Source: Elusimicrobia bacterium GWC2_64_44 (GTDB taxonomy: Bacteria > Elusimicrobiota > Elusimicrobia > Elusimicrobiales > UBA9959). From it: a stretch of DNA of 59,570 nt. The position numbers and the translations under genes were made by a program. A model generated the notes under the pieces. It was not told the origin of the DNA. It did no database searches and was given only the letters and a program-made list of their open reading frames with translations. Positions 9,568-19,400 of this stretch are shown here, piece by piece; within the stretch, counting starts at the first letter, position 1, and each line of letters begins with the position of its first letter. Location: contig MGUG01000045.1 in the NCBI GenBank assembly GCA_001799845.1, forward strand, positions 1 to 59,570, written 5' to 3'.

Positions 9568-10089
9568 TTACTTCTTCACCGGCTGCAGCAGCCCGTAGGT
9601 GCTGTCGAGCCGCTTGAAGACCACCTGCAGCTGCTTGGAGCCCTTGTCCTGGAACATCCAGAAGTTGTAGCCGATCTTTTCCATCTCGATGACGGCCTCT
9701 TCCTTGTTCATGGGCTTGAGGGGGACGTCTTTCACGACGGAGAAGCGGATCTCGGGGCCCACCAGGGTGGTGAACTCGTCGAGGCCGACGGTCTCGGTGG
9801 CGTGATGGTCGGTGAAGCGCTCTTTGTACTTCTTGATCTGCGCTTCCATCTTGTCCATGGCCTTGTCGATAGCGGAGTACATCTCGTCGGATTCGGCGGC
9901 GGCCTTCATGGTCTGGTGGCCGGCGTGCACGACGACTTCGGCGGAGTGGATCTTCTTCTCCACGGAAACTATCGCCTGGGCCCAGACTATGTTCTCCAGG
10001 TACTCGTGCAGTTTGGTGAACTTGGCCTCGATGAACTCCTTCACGGGCTTGCTCATCTTTATCTTGCGGGCCACTATATGTATCCTCAT
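9568..10089 (-). CDS. hpf: Ribosome hibernation promoting factor, long form
   Basis: 173 residues. The N-terminal S30AE ribosome-binding domain (MRIHIVARKIKMSKPVKEF...) and a C-terminal dimerisation domain (about 112-173, with EIEKIGY-like EMEKIGYNFWMF and YGLLQP) mark the long HPF that makes 100S ribosomes. The start at 10089 has GGAGG six bases upstream; the longer frame to 10161 reads through untranslated leader. As first gene of the operon it links growth arrest to carbon control, which I infer from position. Confidence 0.95.
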   Translation of the reverse strand: MRIHIVARKIKMSKPVKEFIEAKFTKLHEYLENIVWAQAIVSVEKKIHSAEVVVHAGHQTMKAAAESDEMYSAIDKAMDKMEAQIKKYKERFTDHHATETVGLDEFTTLVGPEIRFSVVKDVPLKPMNKEEAVIEMEKIGYNFWMFQDKGSKQLQVVFKRLDSTYGLLQPVKK

Positions 10090-10121
10090 GGTATTCCTCC
10101 GGGGGTGTAAAACAGGCACTT

Positions 10122-10152
10122 TCCCGCCATTAGCGGGAGCCTTATTATTATA
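10122..10152 (-). promoter_or_regulatory. Candidate hpf leader: -10 box and 5' UTR hairpin
   Basis: On the minus strand TATAAT lies at 10152-10147 in an AT-rich run, about 58 bases before the hpf start. The leader contains a perfect six-base stem (TCCCGC, loop, GCGGGA; 10138-10122). A -35 box is not recognisable, and its expected place falls in the edge of the palindromic element at 10166. Transcription start is inferred. Confidence 0.45.
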
Positions 10153-10165
10153 TTTTAACATAAAA

Positions 10166-10291
10166 GGGGACGCTGATTCCTAATTCCTAATTTTTATACC
10201 CCGGCCGGCCCTTCTGTGGGCTAAAACAGCCTAAATCCTGAGATTTAATGCTAAAACCAGACGCAATTAGGAATTAGGAATCAGCGTCCCC
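10166..10291. repeat. Palindromic GGGGACG/CGTCCCC element, copy 4 (variant arms)
   Basis: 126-base element between the divergent hpf and ABC-transporter genes. The perfect 27-base arms begin GGGGACGCTGATTCCTAA and contain the tandem word ATTCCTA twice, instead of GTTGTTGA. The outer GGGGACG and the loop sequence GGGCTAAAACAGCC (10218-10231) link it to copies 1 and 3. It may supply part of the promoters on both sides. Confidence 0.9.
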
Positions 10292-10302
10292 TATGCTATT
10301 AT
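10274..10302 (+). promoter_or_regulatory. Candidate leaderless promoter of ABC operon
   Basis: TATTAT at 10297-10302 is followed by six bases and then the ATG at 10309, so transcription would begin on the start codon. The -35 position (TTAGGA, 10274-10279, 17-base spacer) is a weak match and lies inside the palindromic element. No Shine-Dalgarno precedes the ATG. Same spacing as the stronger promoter at 39773-39801. Confidence 0.4.
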
Positions 10303-10308
10303 ATTGGC

Positions 10309-10977
10309 ATGAAGTTGGAGGTCAGGGGGCTCGTTAAAATTTTCCCGGCGCCGCCGTTCTCGGGCGGGGCGCCGCTGCGCGCCCTGGCAGGGGCCAGCCT
10401 GGAGGCCGGCACCGGGGTGACGGGTGTGGGCGGGGCCAACGGCTCCGGCAAGACCACCCTTTTCAAGACTTTGGCGGGGGTACTGGAGGCCGATGGCGGC
10501 GAGATCAGGGCCGGCGGAGAGCCGGCCGACTCGGCCCGCCTGCGCGAGCTGGCGGCCTACTGCCCCCCAAACCCCCGGTCCTTCTATTTCCGCCTCAGCG
10601 CGGCAGAGAACCTGCGCTTCTTCGGCGCGCTGGCCGGGCTGACCGCCGCGCAGGCCCTGGACCGGGCGCTGCACCTGGCCGACCGCCTCAAACTTTCCCG
10701 CCCGGACCTGGAGCGCCGTTTTGACCGCCTTTCCGAGGGCACCATGCAGAAGGTGTCGCTGATCAGGGCTTTCTCCCGGCGCCCGCCGATATTGCTGCTC
10801 GACGAGCCGTTCCACGGCCTGGACGGCCTGGCCTGCACGGGCCTGCTGGAGCTCATCGCCGAAGTTTCCCGCGCCACCACCGTACTGCTGACCAGCCACA
10901 GCCGCGAGCTGATGGCCTCGGCCGCGCACCGCTCGCTGCGCCTGGACGCCGGGCGCATAGCCGGGGAGCGGGCATGA
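10309..10977 (+). CDS. ABC transporter ATP-binding protein
   Basis: 222-residue cytoplasmic ATPase subunit. Walker A is GGANGSGKTTLFKTLAG (about 42-58), the ABC signature is RLSEGTMQKVSLIRAF and Walker B is ILLLDEPFHGLDG, followed by the H-loop LLTSHSRE. The ATPase overlaps the permease gene by four bases (ATGA), so they form one export system. The fold is of the CcmA/ABC-2 type. Substrate unknown: nothing nearby on this strand identifies it. The start is just downstream of a palindromic element and may be leaderless. Confidence 0.92.
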   Translation: MKLEVRGLVKIFPAPPFSGGAPLRALAGASLEAGTGVTGVGGANGSGKTTLFKTLAGVLEADGGEIRAGGEPADSARLRELAAYCPPNPRSFYFRLSAAENLRFFGALAGLTAAQALDRALHLADRLKLSRPDLERRFDRLSEGTMQKVSLIRAFSRRPPILLLDEPFHGLDGLACTGLLELIAEVSRATTVLLTSHSRELMASAAHRSLRLDAGRIAGERA

Positions 10978-11780
10978 TCCGGCTCATAGCCGCCTTTATC
11001 CGGCGCGACTTCCTCTCGGAAAAGAGCTACCGGCTCTCCTTCGCGCTGGGCGCGCTGGCCACGCTGGCCAACCTGGCCGTCTTCTACTATATCGGCAGCC
11101 TCTTCGGCGGGCAGCTGGCCCCGGAGCTGGAGCCGTTCGGGACCGATTACTTCACCTACGTCTTCACGGCGCTGGCTTTCTTCGGCTATATAGGGACCGG
11201 CGCCGGCTCCTACGCCGGCCGCCTGCGGCAGGAACAGACGCAGGGCACTCTGGAAGCCGCGCTGTCCACTCCCCTGGGCATACTGCCGCTGCTCGCGGCG
11301 ATGTCGGCCTGGAATTTCCTGTTCGCCACCTTCGAGCTGCTCGTCTACGCGCTCGCGGGCGCGGTGGTCTTCGGCATCCGGTTCCCGGCGGCCAACTGGC
11401 CCGCGGCGCTGCTGGTGTTCGCGCTCTCGGCGGCGTGCTTCGCGGCGCTGGGAATAATTTCGGCGTGCTTCGTGATGCTGTTCAAGCGCGGCAACCCGCT
11501 GGCGTGGGTGCTCAACAACTTCGAGGGGCTGCTGGGCGGCGTGTATTTCCCCGTCGCGGCGCTGCCGTGGTGGCTGCTGGCGGTCTCCAATCTGCTGCCG
11601 GTCACCTACGCCGTGCGCGCCTTCCAGCTGGCGCTCAACCGCGGCGCCGGCCCGGCCGAAATGAAAGGCGACCTGCTCGCGCTGGCCGCCTTCAATTTAG
11701 TGCTGCTGCCCGCCGCCGTCTGGCTGTTCGGGCTCTCGGTACGCCGCTCCCGCAGGACCGGTACGCTCGGCGAGTACTGA
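10974..11780 (+). CDS. ABC-2 type transporter permease
   Basis: 268 residues with about six hydrophobic segments and the ABC-2 membrane domain pattern: an N-terminal cytoplasmic start MIRLIAAFIRRDF, then GTLEAALSTPLGILPLL as the coupling helix region, and a C-terminal LPVTYAVRAFQLAL segment. Pairs with the ATPase by a four-base overlap. It ends three bases from the convergent PorV-like gene, with no terminator hairpin between, so the two 3' ends probably overlap at RNA level. Drug, polysaccharide or lipid export are all possible. Confidence 0.88.
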   Translation: MIRLIAAFIRRDFLSEKSYRLSFALGALATLANLAVFYYIGSLFGGQLAPELEPFGTDYFTYVFTALAFFGYIGTGAGSYAGRLRQEQTQGTLEAALSTPLGILPLLAAMSAWNFLFATFELLVYALAGAVVFGIRFPAANWPAALLVFALSAACFAALGIISACFVMLFKRGNPLAWVLNNFEGLLGGVYFPVAALPWWLLAVSNLLPVTYAVRAFQLALNRGAGPAEMKGDLLALAAFNLVLLPAAVWLFGLSVRRSRRTGTLGEY

Positions 11781-11783
11781 CCC

Positions 11784-13280
11784 CTATTCCCCCACCCTGA
11801 GGCCGAGCGCGTAATCGTCGGCAAACGGCGCCGTAGCCGAGAATAAATAATTTTCAGCGTCCTCTCCGGCCGGGGCGGCCGGCCGCTCCAGCCACTCGCT
11901 CCCGGAGCGCTGCAGGAAGACAGGGCGCCCTGCGCCCGCCGCCTGCTTCGGCACTTTGAAAACGAACGAGATATCGCCCTGTACGCTGCCGGGCAGCGCG
12001 ACGGCGCGCCAGGTCTTGAGCGGCAGGACGCCCGGCGGGAACCCGGCCAGCAGTTCTCCGCTTACCGCGCCCTCGGCCAGCGAGACCTCGGCCGGCGCCT
12101 CGCCGCGCAGCAGGACCCGGAAGGTCATGGAAGAGATGCCGCAGTCCGGGGAAGCCGCGCGGAACTCGTAGCGCACGCCGCGCGGGGAGATGGTTATGGG
12201 GCGCGGCGACACCGAGAAGGAGAAGCTGCGGTAGCCCGCCGGGGCCGGCGGCGGCGCGGCGCGCGCGGCGGGGGCGGCCTTGGCCGCGCCGAAGCGCAGG
12301 TTTATGGAAAAGCGGTGAGAATTGCCCAGCACGCCGAAGGGCGTGAAGGCGTAGTCGAAGGTGAGGCGGTCGAAAGCCACGCCGGCGCCGGCCGAGAAGC
12401 CCGACCAGGCGCCCAGTTCGTTGCCGTGCAGGCGGTACCGGTAGCCGCTGCGCAGCGCCAGCCGCCCGGTGAGCGGGTATTCCACCCCGAGCGCTACCGA
12501 CGGGTAATTATCCACCGGCTTCTGCAGTTCCAGCGCCGCCAGCGCCCCGTTCTCGTCGAGCCGCCGGCTCAGGCCGGCCTTGAAGGTCAGCGGCAGGGGA
12601 TAGCTTTTTGAAACGAACTTGATGCCCGGCCCCAGGTTCAGCACCGCCAAGCCCGCCGTATATTCTCCGCCGCGCCAGCTGAAGGAGCGCAGCGCGCCCA
12701 GGTCCAGCGCCGGAGCGGCGCCGGTCTCGTCGTCTATGCTCTGCCGTATGAACTTGACCGCGCCGCCCAGCGCCAGGCCGTCGCCGGCCCGGAAGCCGTA
12801 GCCGGCCGATAAGGCCACATCGTAGGCGCCGAACTTGCCCTCCGACGGCGAGATAGGGGCGAGCGGGTCGGCCTCGTTGAGGCCGCTGCGGCGCTCCAGG
12901 TCCTTGGCCGTATAGAAGTAGTTCAGGCCGAGGCCCCAGCCCCCGCGCGCCGACGGCGCGCTGTAGGCCAGGAACTCCTGCCCCAGCCCCTGGAAATACT
13001 CGTTATGGAAGAAGGCGAGGCCCTTGTCAGCTCCCTGGTAGGCCAGCCCGGCGGGGTTCCAGTAGATGGAGAACGGGTCCCCGGGCACTCCGGAAAAAGC
13101 GCCGGCCATGGCCACGCCTCGCGCGCCGGCGCCCAGTTTCAGGAAGGCGGCGGAAGTGGTACCCGCCGACGGGTAGAGTTTCGCCGCGGCCGCCGGTCCG
13201 CCGGACAGGCAGAGCAGCAGCGCCGCGGCCAGCGCGGCCCCGCTCCCCCTCCAGGCGACATTCACAGGCGTTCTCTTCAT
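11784..13280 (-). CDS. PorV/PorQ (UPF0164)-like outer-membrane protein with C-terminal extension
   Basis: 498 residues. Signal peptide (about 1-33, ending AAAA-KLYPSAGT). Residues 34-330 read like an FadL-type beta barrel of the UPF0164/PorV group: the N-terminal motif TTSAAFLKLGAGARGVAMAG, then DPFSIYWNPAGLA, are hallmark sequences. Residues about 345-498 after an Ala/Pro linker form an extra beta-rich domain of unknown role. PorV-like proteins act as shuttles for type IX secretion cargo in Bacteroidota. Here the gene directly follows a protein with a T9SS-like sorting domain (15-base gap), which supports the same pairing. Assignment to the family is firm; the secretion role is inferred. Confidence 0.85.
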   Translation of the reverse strand: MKRTPVNVAWRGSGAALAAALLLCLSGGPAAAAKLYPSAGTTSAAFLKLGAGARGVAMAGAFSGVPGDPFSIYWNPAGLAYQGADKGLAFFHNEYFQGLGQEFLAYSAPSARGGWGLGLNYFYTAKDLERRSGLNEADPLAPISPSEGKFGAYDVALSAGYGFRAGDGLALGGAVKFIRQSIDDETGAAPALDLGALRSFSWRGGEYTAGLAVLNLGPGIKFVSKSYPLPLTFKAGLSRRLDENGALAALELQKPVDNYPSVALGVEYPLTGRLALRSGYRYRLHGNELGAWSGFSAGAGVAFDRLTFDYAFTPFGVLGNSHRFSINLRFGAAKAAPAARAAPPPAPAGYRSFSFSVSPRPITISPRGVRYEFRAASPDCGISSMTFRVLLRGEAPAEVSLAEGAVSGELLAGFPPGVLPLKTWRAVALPGSVQGDISFVFKVPKQAAGAGRPVFLQRSGSEWLERPAAPAGEDAENYLFSATAPFADDYALGLRVGE

Positions 13281-13295
13281 AACTTTTCCCCGGGC

Positions 13296-16200
13296 TTAAT
13301 GCACTATAGCCAGTTTCTTTATTACCGTCCTGCTGCCGGCGGCGCTTTCAGCCCGCACGCGGTAGACGTATACGCCGGGCGCCATCCCTTTTATCCCCCA
13401 GGTTATCTCCGACGTCTGTCCGGCCGGGCAGTCGGCCTTCTCCAGCGCGGCCACCTGCTCGCCGGCCACGTTGTAAACGTCCACCCTGACGAAGGCCTTA
13501 TGCGCCACCCTGAACTTGAAGGCCAGCGTCTCGCCGCGGGCCGGGTTCGGGTAGGTATAGACCTCGTTGTCGGCGAAGACGGCCCCCGACGGCAGGTACT
13601 CCATTATGGTAAAGGTGGAGAAGCGGATGACTTCCGCGCTGACCTTGCTGGCGGCGGGGTCCGCGGAGGAGGAATCCAGCATGGTCCAGACGCCGTCGGC
13701 AAGCGTGTAAAGCTTCAGGTTCTCCTCCTGCATGCCGGCGACCTCGGAAGCGGCGTAGGGCAGCGTCACGAGGGCGCGGCCGGTAAGCCGGGTCAGCGCG
13801 CTGCGGAACCTGACCTGGTAAAGGATGCCCGTCGGGTTGGCGGAGCCGGCGGCGGCAGCGCGCGCGAGCGGCTGGTAGGTGACGGAGTCCAGGCGCGTGA
13901 AGATGACCCCGTCGCTCCCGGAGACCGCGCTGGCCGGGATCTCCACCCGCGCGCCGTCGGCCAGCCGCAGCGAGCCGCCGCGCGAGATGTCGACCAGGCG
14001 GAAGTTGTCGGCGGACACGCCGGAGGCCTCACCGGAGAGCGCCGACTCCCCGGTGCTGTCGAAAGCGGCCACGGAGTAATAGTAGCGGACGTTCAGCGTC
14101 GCGGCCGGGTCCCTGTAGGAGGCAACTCCAGCGCCCGTCGAGGCGTAGGGCGCGGTGGAGAAGAGCGGTTCGTCGGCGGCGCGGCGGAAGACGCGGTAGC
14201 CGTACACGTCTCCGGCGCCCGCCCCGTCGTCCGGGGAGAGGGCCCAGGAGAGGTCCAGCGCGCTGCCCTCGTCCCCCGGCGCGTCGGCGACGGTCAGCCC
14301 CGACGGCGGCAGCGGCGGCAGCAGGTCGCGCGCGGCCCAGGTCGAGGCCTCGTTAGAGAAGTTAGCGCCGTTGCCGACTTCGTCAACCGCCTTGACTTCA
14401 AAGTAGTAGGTGACGCCGCCGGACAGTCCCACCATTTCCATGGATTCGGCAATACCCGCAGGGCCGCCGGCCGTCATGCTGCTGCCTGGCAGGGAGTCGA
14501 AGTCCCCCCAGTCCTGGGCGGGGTCTGTAGAGTACCTGACCAGATAATGCGCCGCTGCCCCTATGTCGCCGTCATCGCCGACGGCGGTCCAGGCCAGCAG
14601 CACGGAACCGCCCGCCGCCCCGGGAACCGCGGTGAGGTCGGTCACGGCGGAAGGGGCCAGGCTGTCGCCTGAATCGTTGACCGAGACGGCGTAAACTTCC
14701 CCGGAGCGCGCGGATTCGCTCCAGCCGTCAAAAGCGGAGACCTGGTAGGAGAACTCCTGCCCCGTGACGGCGGCGCCGTCGGTATATGCGAGGCCGGTGG
14801 TGGACGCCAGCAGCGCGTAGCCGGAGCCGTCGTCCCTGTAGAGCCTGTAGGCCGTGACTCCGGGAGTTGGAGAGGCCGTCCATGAAAGCGCGAGGGCATT
14901 GCCGCTGTCTCCTGGCACATCCGCGGCCGCCAATCCCGACGGCGGCTGGGGTACCGCGTTGACGCGCAGGGCCACCCTGGCCGAGGCGTCATAGCCCGAG
15001 GCCGCGCTCTCGAGCACCCGCAGGCGCAGGGTGTACTCCCCGTTCTGCAGGCCGGTGACGTCCCATTGCGCCAGGGCGCCGCCGTAAACCGGCGCGGCAG
15101 CCGCCGCCGAGCTGATGCGTGTCCACTGCGGCACGGAGCCCCCGGTGGAATATTCCAGCTCGTAGCCGGCCAGGGCGAGGCTGGCGAAAGACCCCGTGAC
15201 CGCCACAGGACCGTTGACCACCGCTCCCTCCGCCGGGTCGGAGAGGGCCGCAATGCCCGAGGCCCTGTAGCCGATGACCTTGCCGCCGTAATTAGCGACT
15301 ATCACCAGCCCGTTCGAGACCGCCGGAGAGGAATAAGCCGGGCTGGAGATATCCACGTCATCCAGCGGCGCCCCGGACGAACTTACGGCCAACAGCCGGC
15401 CGCTGGGCGTGGGAGAATAAAGCACTTCGTTGGCCATGGCCGGAGAGGCCAGCACGCCCAGCGGCGAGACGCCGAACAGCGAAACCGAGGAGGTCCAGAC
15501 CTTGGCGAGCGTGCCCGAAGAGAGAGCGGCCAGCCGGGCCGGCTCCTCCGCGGCGTCGGCTGCGCCGGCCGCGAAATACAGCACGCCGGCCGGGTCCACG
15601 ACCGGAGACCCGGCCTGGGTCCACGGGCCAGACTTGGTCAGTCCCGCGGAGAGGGCCAACAGGGACCTGGCGGCAGCGTCCAGGAGCGAGGCCTTCTTCT
15701 CGTCCTTGCCTGGCAGGAAGTAAAGGGTCCCGCTGGAAACGGCCACGGCGTTCTGACCGAAGGAGCCCAGCGTCGGGTAAGCCGTCCAGCGCGGGGCCAG
15801 AGCAAGCGCTTCCAGCGCGTGCAGTTTCCCATCGTTAGCGCCGAAGTAGACATAGCTCCCGTCGGTAGAGGGTGCGGAGTCCACCGGCTGCCCGGCCTGC
15901 CAGAAGCCCAGCGGGGCCCCGGTGGCCGCGTCATAGACCTTCAGCTTGTTCTCGGGTGAGCCCGTGCCGATATAAACCCTGCCGGCCAGAACCAGCGGCG
16001 AGGAGGCCGAAGGCGCGCCAAGGTCGGCTATCCAGAGCAGGGCGCCGTTCAGGCGGTCCATGGCGTAGAGCCGCCCGCCGCGGCAGGCGGCGTAGACCGC
16101 TCCGCCGGAAACGGCCGGGGAGGAATCCACCCAGCCGGCGGTGAGCCGCTCCCAGAGCGGCGCGCCGGTGGCGGCGTCGAGCGCGTAGATCTTGTCGGCG

Positions 16201-16439
16201 CGGGTGCCCACGTAGACCCGCCCGTCGTAAATGGCCGGGCTGGAGATTATGCCGCCAGGCGCCTGGAATTCCCAGACCTTGGTGAGCGGCGGGGAGGCCT
16301 GCTCGGAGACGTGGCCGGTGCGCGCGGCGTTGCCGCGGAACATGGGCCAGTCCGCGGCCTGCGCCGCCAGGGCGCAGGCCAGCAGGGCCAGCGAAGCTGT
16401 CCCGGGGGCGATCCATCTCCTCACCGTCTTCTCCGTCAT
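13296..16439 (-). CDS. Secreted PQQ-propeller/FN3 protein with T9SS type-A-like C-terminal sorting domain
   Basis: About 1047 residues. Signal peptide ending LACALAAQA-ADW, then a PQQ-like beta propeller (roughly 30-400; repeats such as GRVYVGTRADKIYALDAATG), an Ig-like segment, three FN3 domains (about 500-815), a ZU5-like beta segment and a C-terminal domain of about 90 residues. That last domain holds VYTYPNPARGETLAF, VDVYNVAGEQV, GVYVYRV and the basic end KKLAIVH, which together match the type IX type-A sorting pattern. I prefer the ATG at 16439 (GGAG six bases upstream). A GTG at 16457 overlaps the preceding stop as GTGA and adds six residues. Confidence 0.88.
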   Translation of the reverse strand: MTEKTVRRWIAPGTASLALLACALAAQAADWPMFRGNAARTGHVSEQASPPLTKVWEFQAPGGIISSPAIYDGRVYVGTRADKIYALDAATGAPLWERLTAGWVDSSPAVSGGAVYAACRGGRLYAMDRLNGALLWIADLGAPSASSPLVLAGRVYIGTGSPENKLKVYDAATGAPLGFWQAGQPVDSAPSTDGSYVYFGANDGKLHALEALALAPRWTAYPTLGSFGQNAVAVSSGTLYFLPGKDEKKASLLDAAARSLLALSAGLTKSGPWTQAGSPVVDPAGVLYFAAGAADAAEEPARLAALSSGTLAKVWTSSVSLFGVSPLGVLASPAMANEVLYSPTPSGRLLAVSSSGAPLDDVDISSPAYSSPAVSNGLVIVANYGGKVIGYRASGIAALSDPAEGAVVNGPVAVTGSFASLALAGYELEYSTGGSVPQWTRISSAAAAAPVYGGALAQWDVTGLQNGEYTLRLRVLESAASGYDASARVALRVNAVPQPPSGLAAADVPGDSGNALALSWTASPTPGVTAYRLYRDDGSGYALLASTTGLAYTDGAAVTGQEFSYQVSAFDGWSESARSGEVYAVSVNDSGDSLAPSAVTDLTAVPGAAGGSVLLAWTAVGDDGDIGAAAHYLVRYSTDPAQDWGDFDSLPGSSMTAGGPAGIAESMEMVGLSGGVTYYFEVKAVDEVGNGANFSNEASTWAARDLLPPLPPSGLTVADAPGDEGSALDLSWALSPDDGAGAGDVYGYRVFRRAADEPLFSTAPYASTGAGVASYRDPAATLNVRYYYSVAAFDSTGESALSGEASGVSADNFRLVDISRGGSLRLADGARVEIPASAVSGSDGVIFTRLDSVTYQPLARAAAAGSANPTGILYQVRFRSALTRLTGRALVTLPYAASEVAGMQEENLKLYTLADGVWTMLDSSSADPAASKVSAEVIRFSTFTIMEYLPSGAVFADNEVYTYPNPARGETLAFKFRVAHKAFVRVDVYNVAGEQVAALEKADCPAGQTSEITWGIKGMAPGVYVYRVRAESAAGSRTVIKKLAIVH

Positions 16440-16453
16440 AAATATCTCCGCGC

Positions 16454-19400
16454 TCACGGCCCCACGTACAGCGTGTAGAGCCGTCCATCGCTGGACCCGA
16501 CCGATACCGTCATCGCGTCGGAGTCGGCCACCGGGTCGGCCCTCACCGGGCCGCCAGTAGCTACGGGCCAGCCGGTGCGGAGCTGGCCGGTATTGGCGTT
16601 CACGCCGTAGATCTTACCGTCGTCGCAGCCGAAATAGACATAATCCTCGCCGGCGGCCAGCCCCATGTAGCCGGCCGGCACCAGTACCGGGGAAGAACGG
16701 ATCGCGCCGCCCGCCTGGTAATGCCAGACCAGTTCTCCGGTCCCGGCGTTGACCTTGTAGAGCCGGCCGTTGTCCGCGCCGAAGAAGACGTATTTAGTGC
16801 CGCCCAGCGGCCAGACGAAAGGCGAGGTATAGATAGCCGAGCCGGTGTCGTAATCGGTCCAGCCGCTCATGGACGTCATGTTGCCGGAATTCACGGCATA
16901 GATCTTGCCGTCGGTGGAGGTAATGTAGAGGGCGTTGTCGGCGCTGGCCACGTAGGCGTCGAAATACGGGGACGACTTCACGGGTCCGCCGGTGGTGAAG
17001 GTGGTGTTGGAAGTGCCGTCCCCGGTCTTGAGGCTCACCAGCTTGCCGTCCTCCAGGCCTATCCAGCCTGTGGCCACCGTGGCCCGCTCGTCCACGGACG
17101 GGGTACCGGCGGGCGAAGCCGTCACTTCGGAGGAGAAGGTCCAGCCGGAGCAGGGCTGCCCGTCGGAGCGATTAAGGCAGCGCACCTTGTTGTCTGCGGT
17201 CGGTATATAGAGCCTGGCCGCGGTCTCCAGCACCGACACCGCCCTGGACCCCAACGAGGTCTTCCACTCCTCGGCAACGGAGCCGCCGTCGTCGCGCACC
17301 TTGTAGACGTCGCCGTTCTCGCCGGTGAAATAGAGATAAACTTCACCCCCTTCCTCCTGCGGGATCGAAGGGGAGACGGCCAGCGCCGTCTGCGGAGAGG
17401 TGGTGAAGGTCCAGAGCTCGGTGCCGCTGGTGCTCACCGCCACCAGCGTACCGTCGGTGGAGGGCAGGTAAGCCCTGGCCTCTGGCAGCAGGGCGCTGTA
17501 ATTCTCGTAGAAGGCGATGGCGGCGGTGATCGGGGCCGAGGACTCCGAAACGTACGGCCACGACGAACCCTCCGGCGGCAGGGCCGGGGCTATAAGGGTG
17601 AAGGAGGCCGTGTCCACCTGCGCGCCGGGGACGAAAGCCTGGCCCAGCAGGCCCGAGGCGTCCAGCACGGCCGCGCCCGAAGCCGGGCCGAAGCGCACCC
17701 TGAAGGCGGAGGGCGTCTGCGAGGAAGCGTCGCGGGTGGAGGCGAAGACCACATAATAAGACCTGGTGGAGCCGGCGGCCACGAAGGCGGCGCCCAGCCC
17801 GGGCGTGGGCACGGTCAGCGTGGAGAGCCCGTTGGCGTCCAGCGTGATGGCGGCCATCGGCACCCAGGCGGCCGTCGCCACGTCGATGGCGGGCTCGTAG
17901 GTGCCGGACAGGCCGGTGGAGGTGGAATCCCCTACCAGCATGACCGCGTCGAAAAGAGCACGCGCCTGGGCTGTATTCAGCGGCGTGATGAGGTCGTCCC
18001 GGAACAGGGTGAAGGCGACCGTGGCTATCTCCACGCCGTTGAAGCCGGCGGGGCTGTTGTTGGACAGGTCGACGCGCAAGGCCCCGGTGCGCGTGTCGTT
18101 GTTGATGAGCGACGGGATGGGCGGGCCTGCGGCCGAGACAGAGTGCACCGAGGCGTCGTAGGCGACGGAAGCTATGACCACCTGCGCGGCGGACGCAGCG
18201 CCGGTGTTGGAGTTAAGGATGAACCTGTACCAGGCGCCGCCGGCGGGAGAGTTGCCGTCCTGGTCAGGGAAGGAGAGGCCGAACTGCACGGTGGCCTGCT
18301 GCGCCAGCAGGCTGAGGCTGAAGCCGATATCCTGCAGGCGGTAGATATGCGGCGAGCCCGGGTCCGCAGTACCGCCGCGGCGCGTCAGGACTATGTTGTT
18401 GCCGCGTCCGGCCGAAGAATCGGCCCCGAGGGCCAGCCGCAGCGGGAAGCGGCGCGACAGGTGGCGGGGCGAGGCCGAGGGATCGGGGTAGAGCAGCGTG
18501 TTGGCCGCGGCGGTGCCGGCGTTGCTGTTGCGCGAGGCCAGCGTAGTACCTGTGGACGCCGAGAAATCGGCCGAATCGACGCCGGTATGCGAGCCGTCGG
18601 CCGGCCCTCTGACCACGGAGTGGGCGGCCTGCGCAGGCGCCGGGTTGGAGTAAGGAACCAGCTGGGCGGCGTAGTTATAGCGGGTATAGGCCGTGCCCGA
18701 CTGCCAGGTCAGCTGGCTGACGGTGGAGCCGCTGGAGTTCTCGAGAGCCAGGAAGTCGCCGCCGTCCGCGAGGCCCTGCGCGCCGAAGACCGAGGCATAG
18801 GGCTGCGCGGCGTCGTCGGAGGACGAGCCGTCCAGGGCCGTGTAGTCCAGCGGGTAGACCTTGCGGCTGAAGCGGAACACGCTCCCGGCCGCGGAGGCCG
18901 CCGCGTTGCGCAGCGCGTAGCCGGCAAGCAGCCTGGCGGACACGGTCTCGGTGCTGTAAAGTTCGATGAACTCTGCGTCCAGCTCGCCGTAAGCCACCTC
19001 GCTGATAACCAGCGCGTCGGTGGAGACGGCGTTGGCGTAGCCGCGCGTGGGCGTGGGGTCTATCTCGAAATAGTCCGGGTGGCCGTCGATGATCCTGGCG
19101 AAGGACTGGCCGGGCTGCAGGGCGGCGGGCCACTGAACCTGGTTCACCAGGCCGCCGGAGGCGTCGAGCAGGCGCACGTGGTAGCTCTGGGCGCCGTTGA
19201 GGTCCAGCGGCAGACCGCTCACCAAGAAAGTCGAGTGTGCGTTGACATACTGCCCGGCCTGGCCGGTCCAGAGCGTACTGGCAGAACCGCCCAGGGCTAT
19301 GGTGTTCTCTATATAGTCCAGCTTCCAACCGGTCAGCGGCACGTTAGTATCGGAGTTATTATAGAACTCCGCCCAGTCGTCTTCGGCGGCCGCGCCGGAC

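Noticed and set aside
10309..11780. ABC transporter as exporter for the peptide cassette
   Set aside because: It lies about 20 kb away in a separate operon on the other strand, with no peptidase domain; no link is visible.
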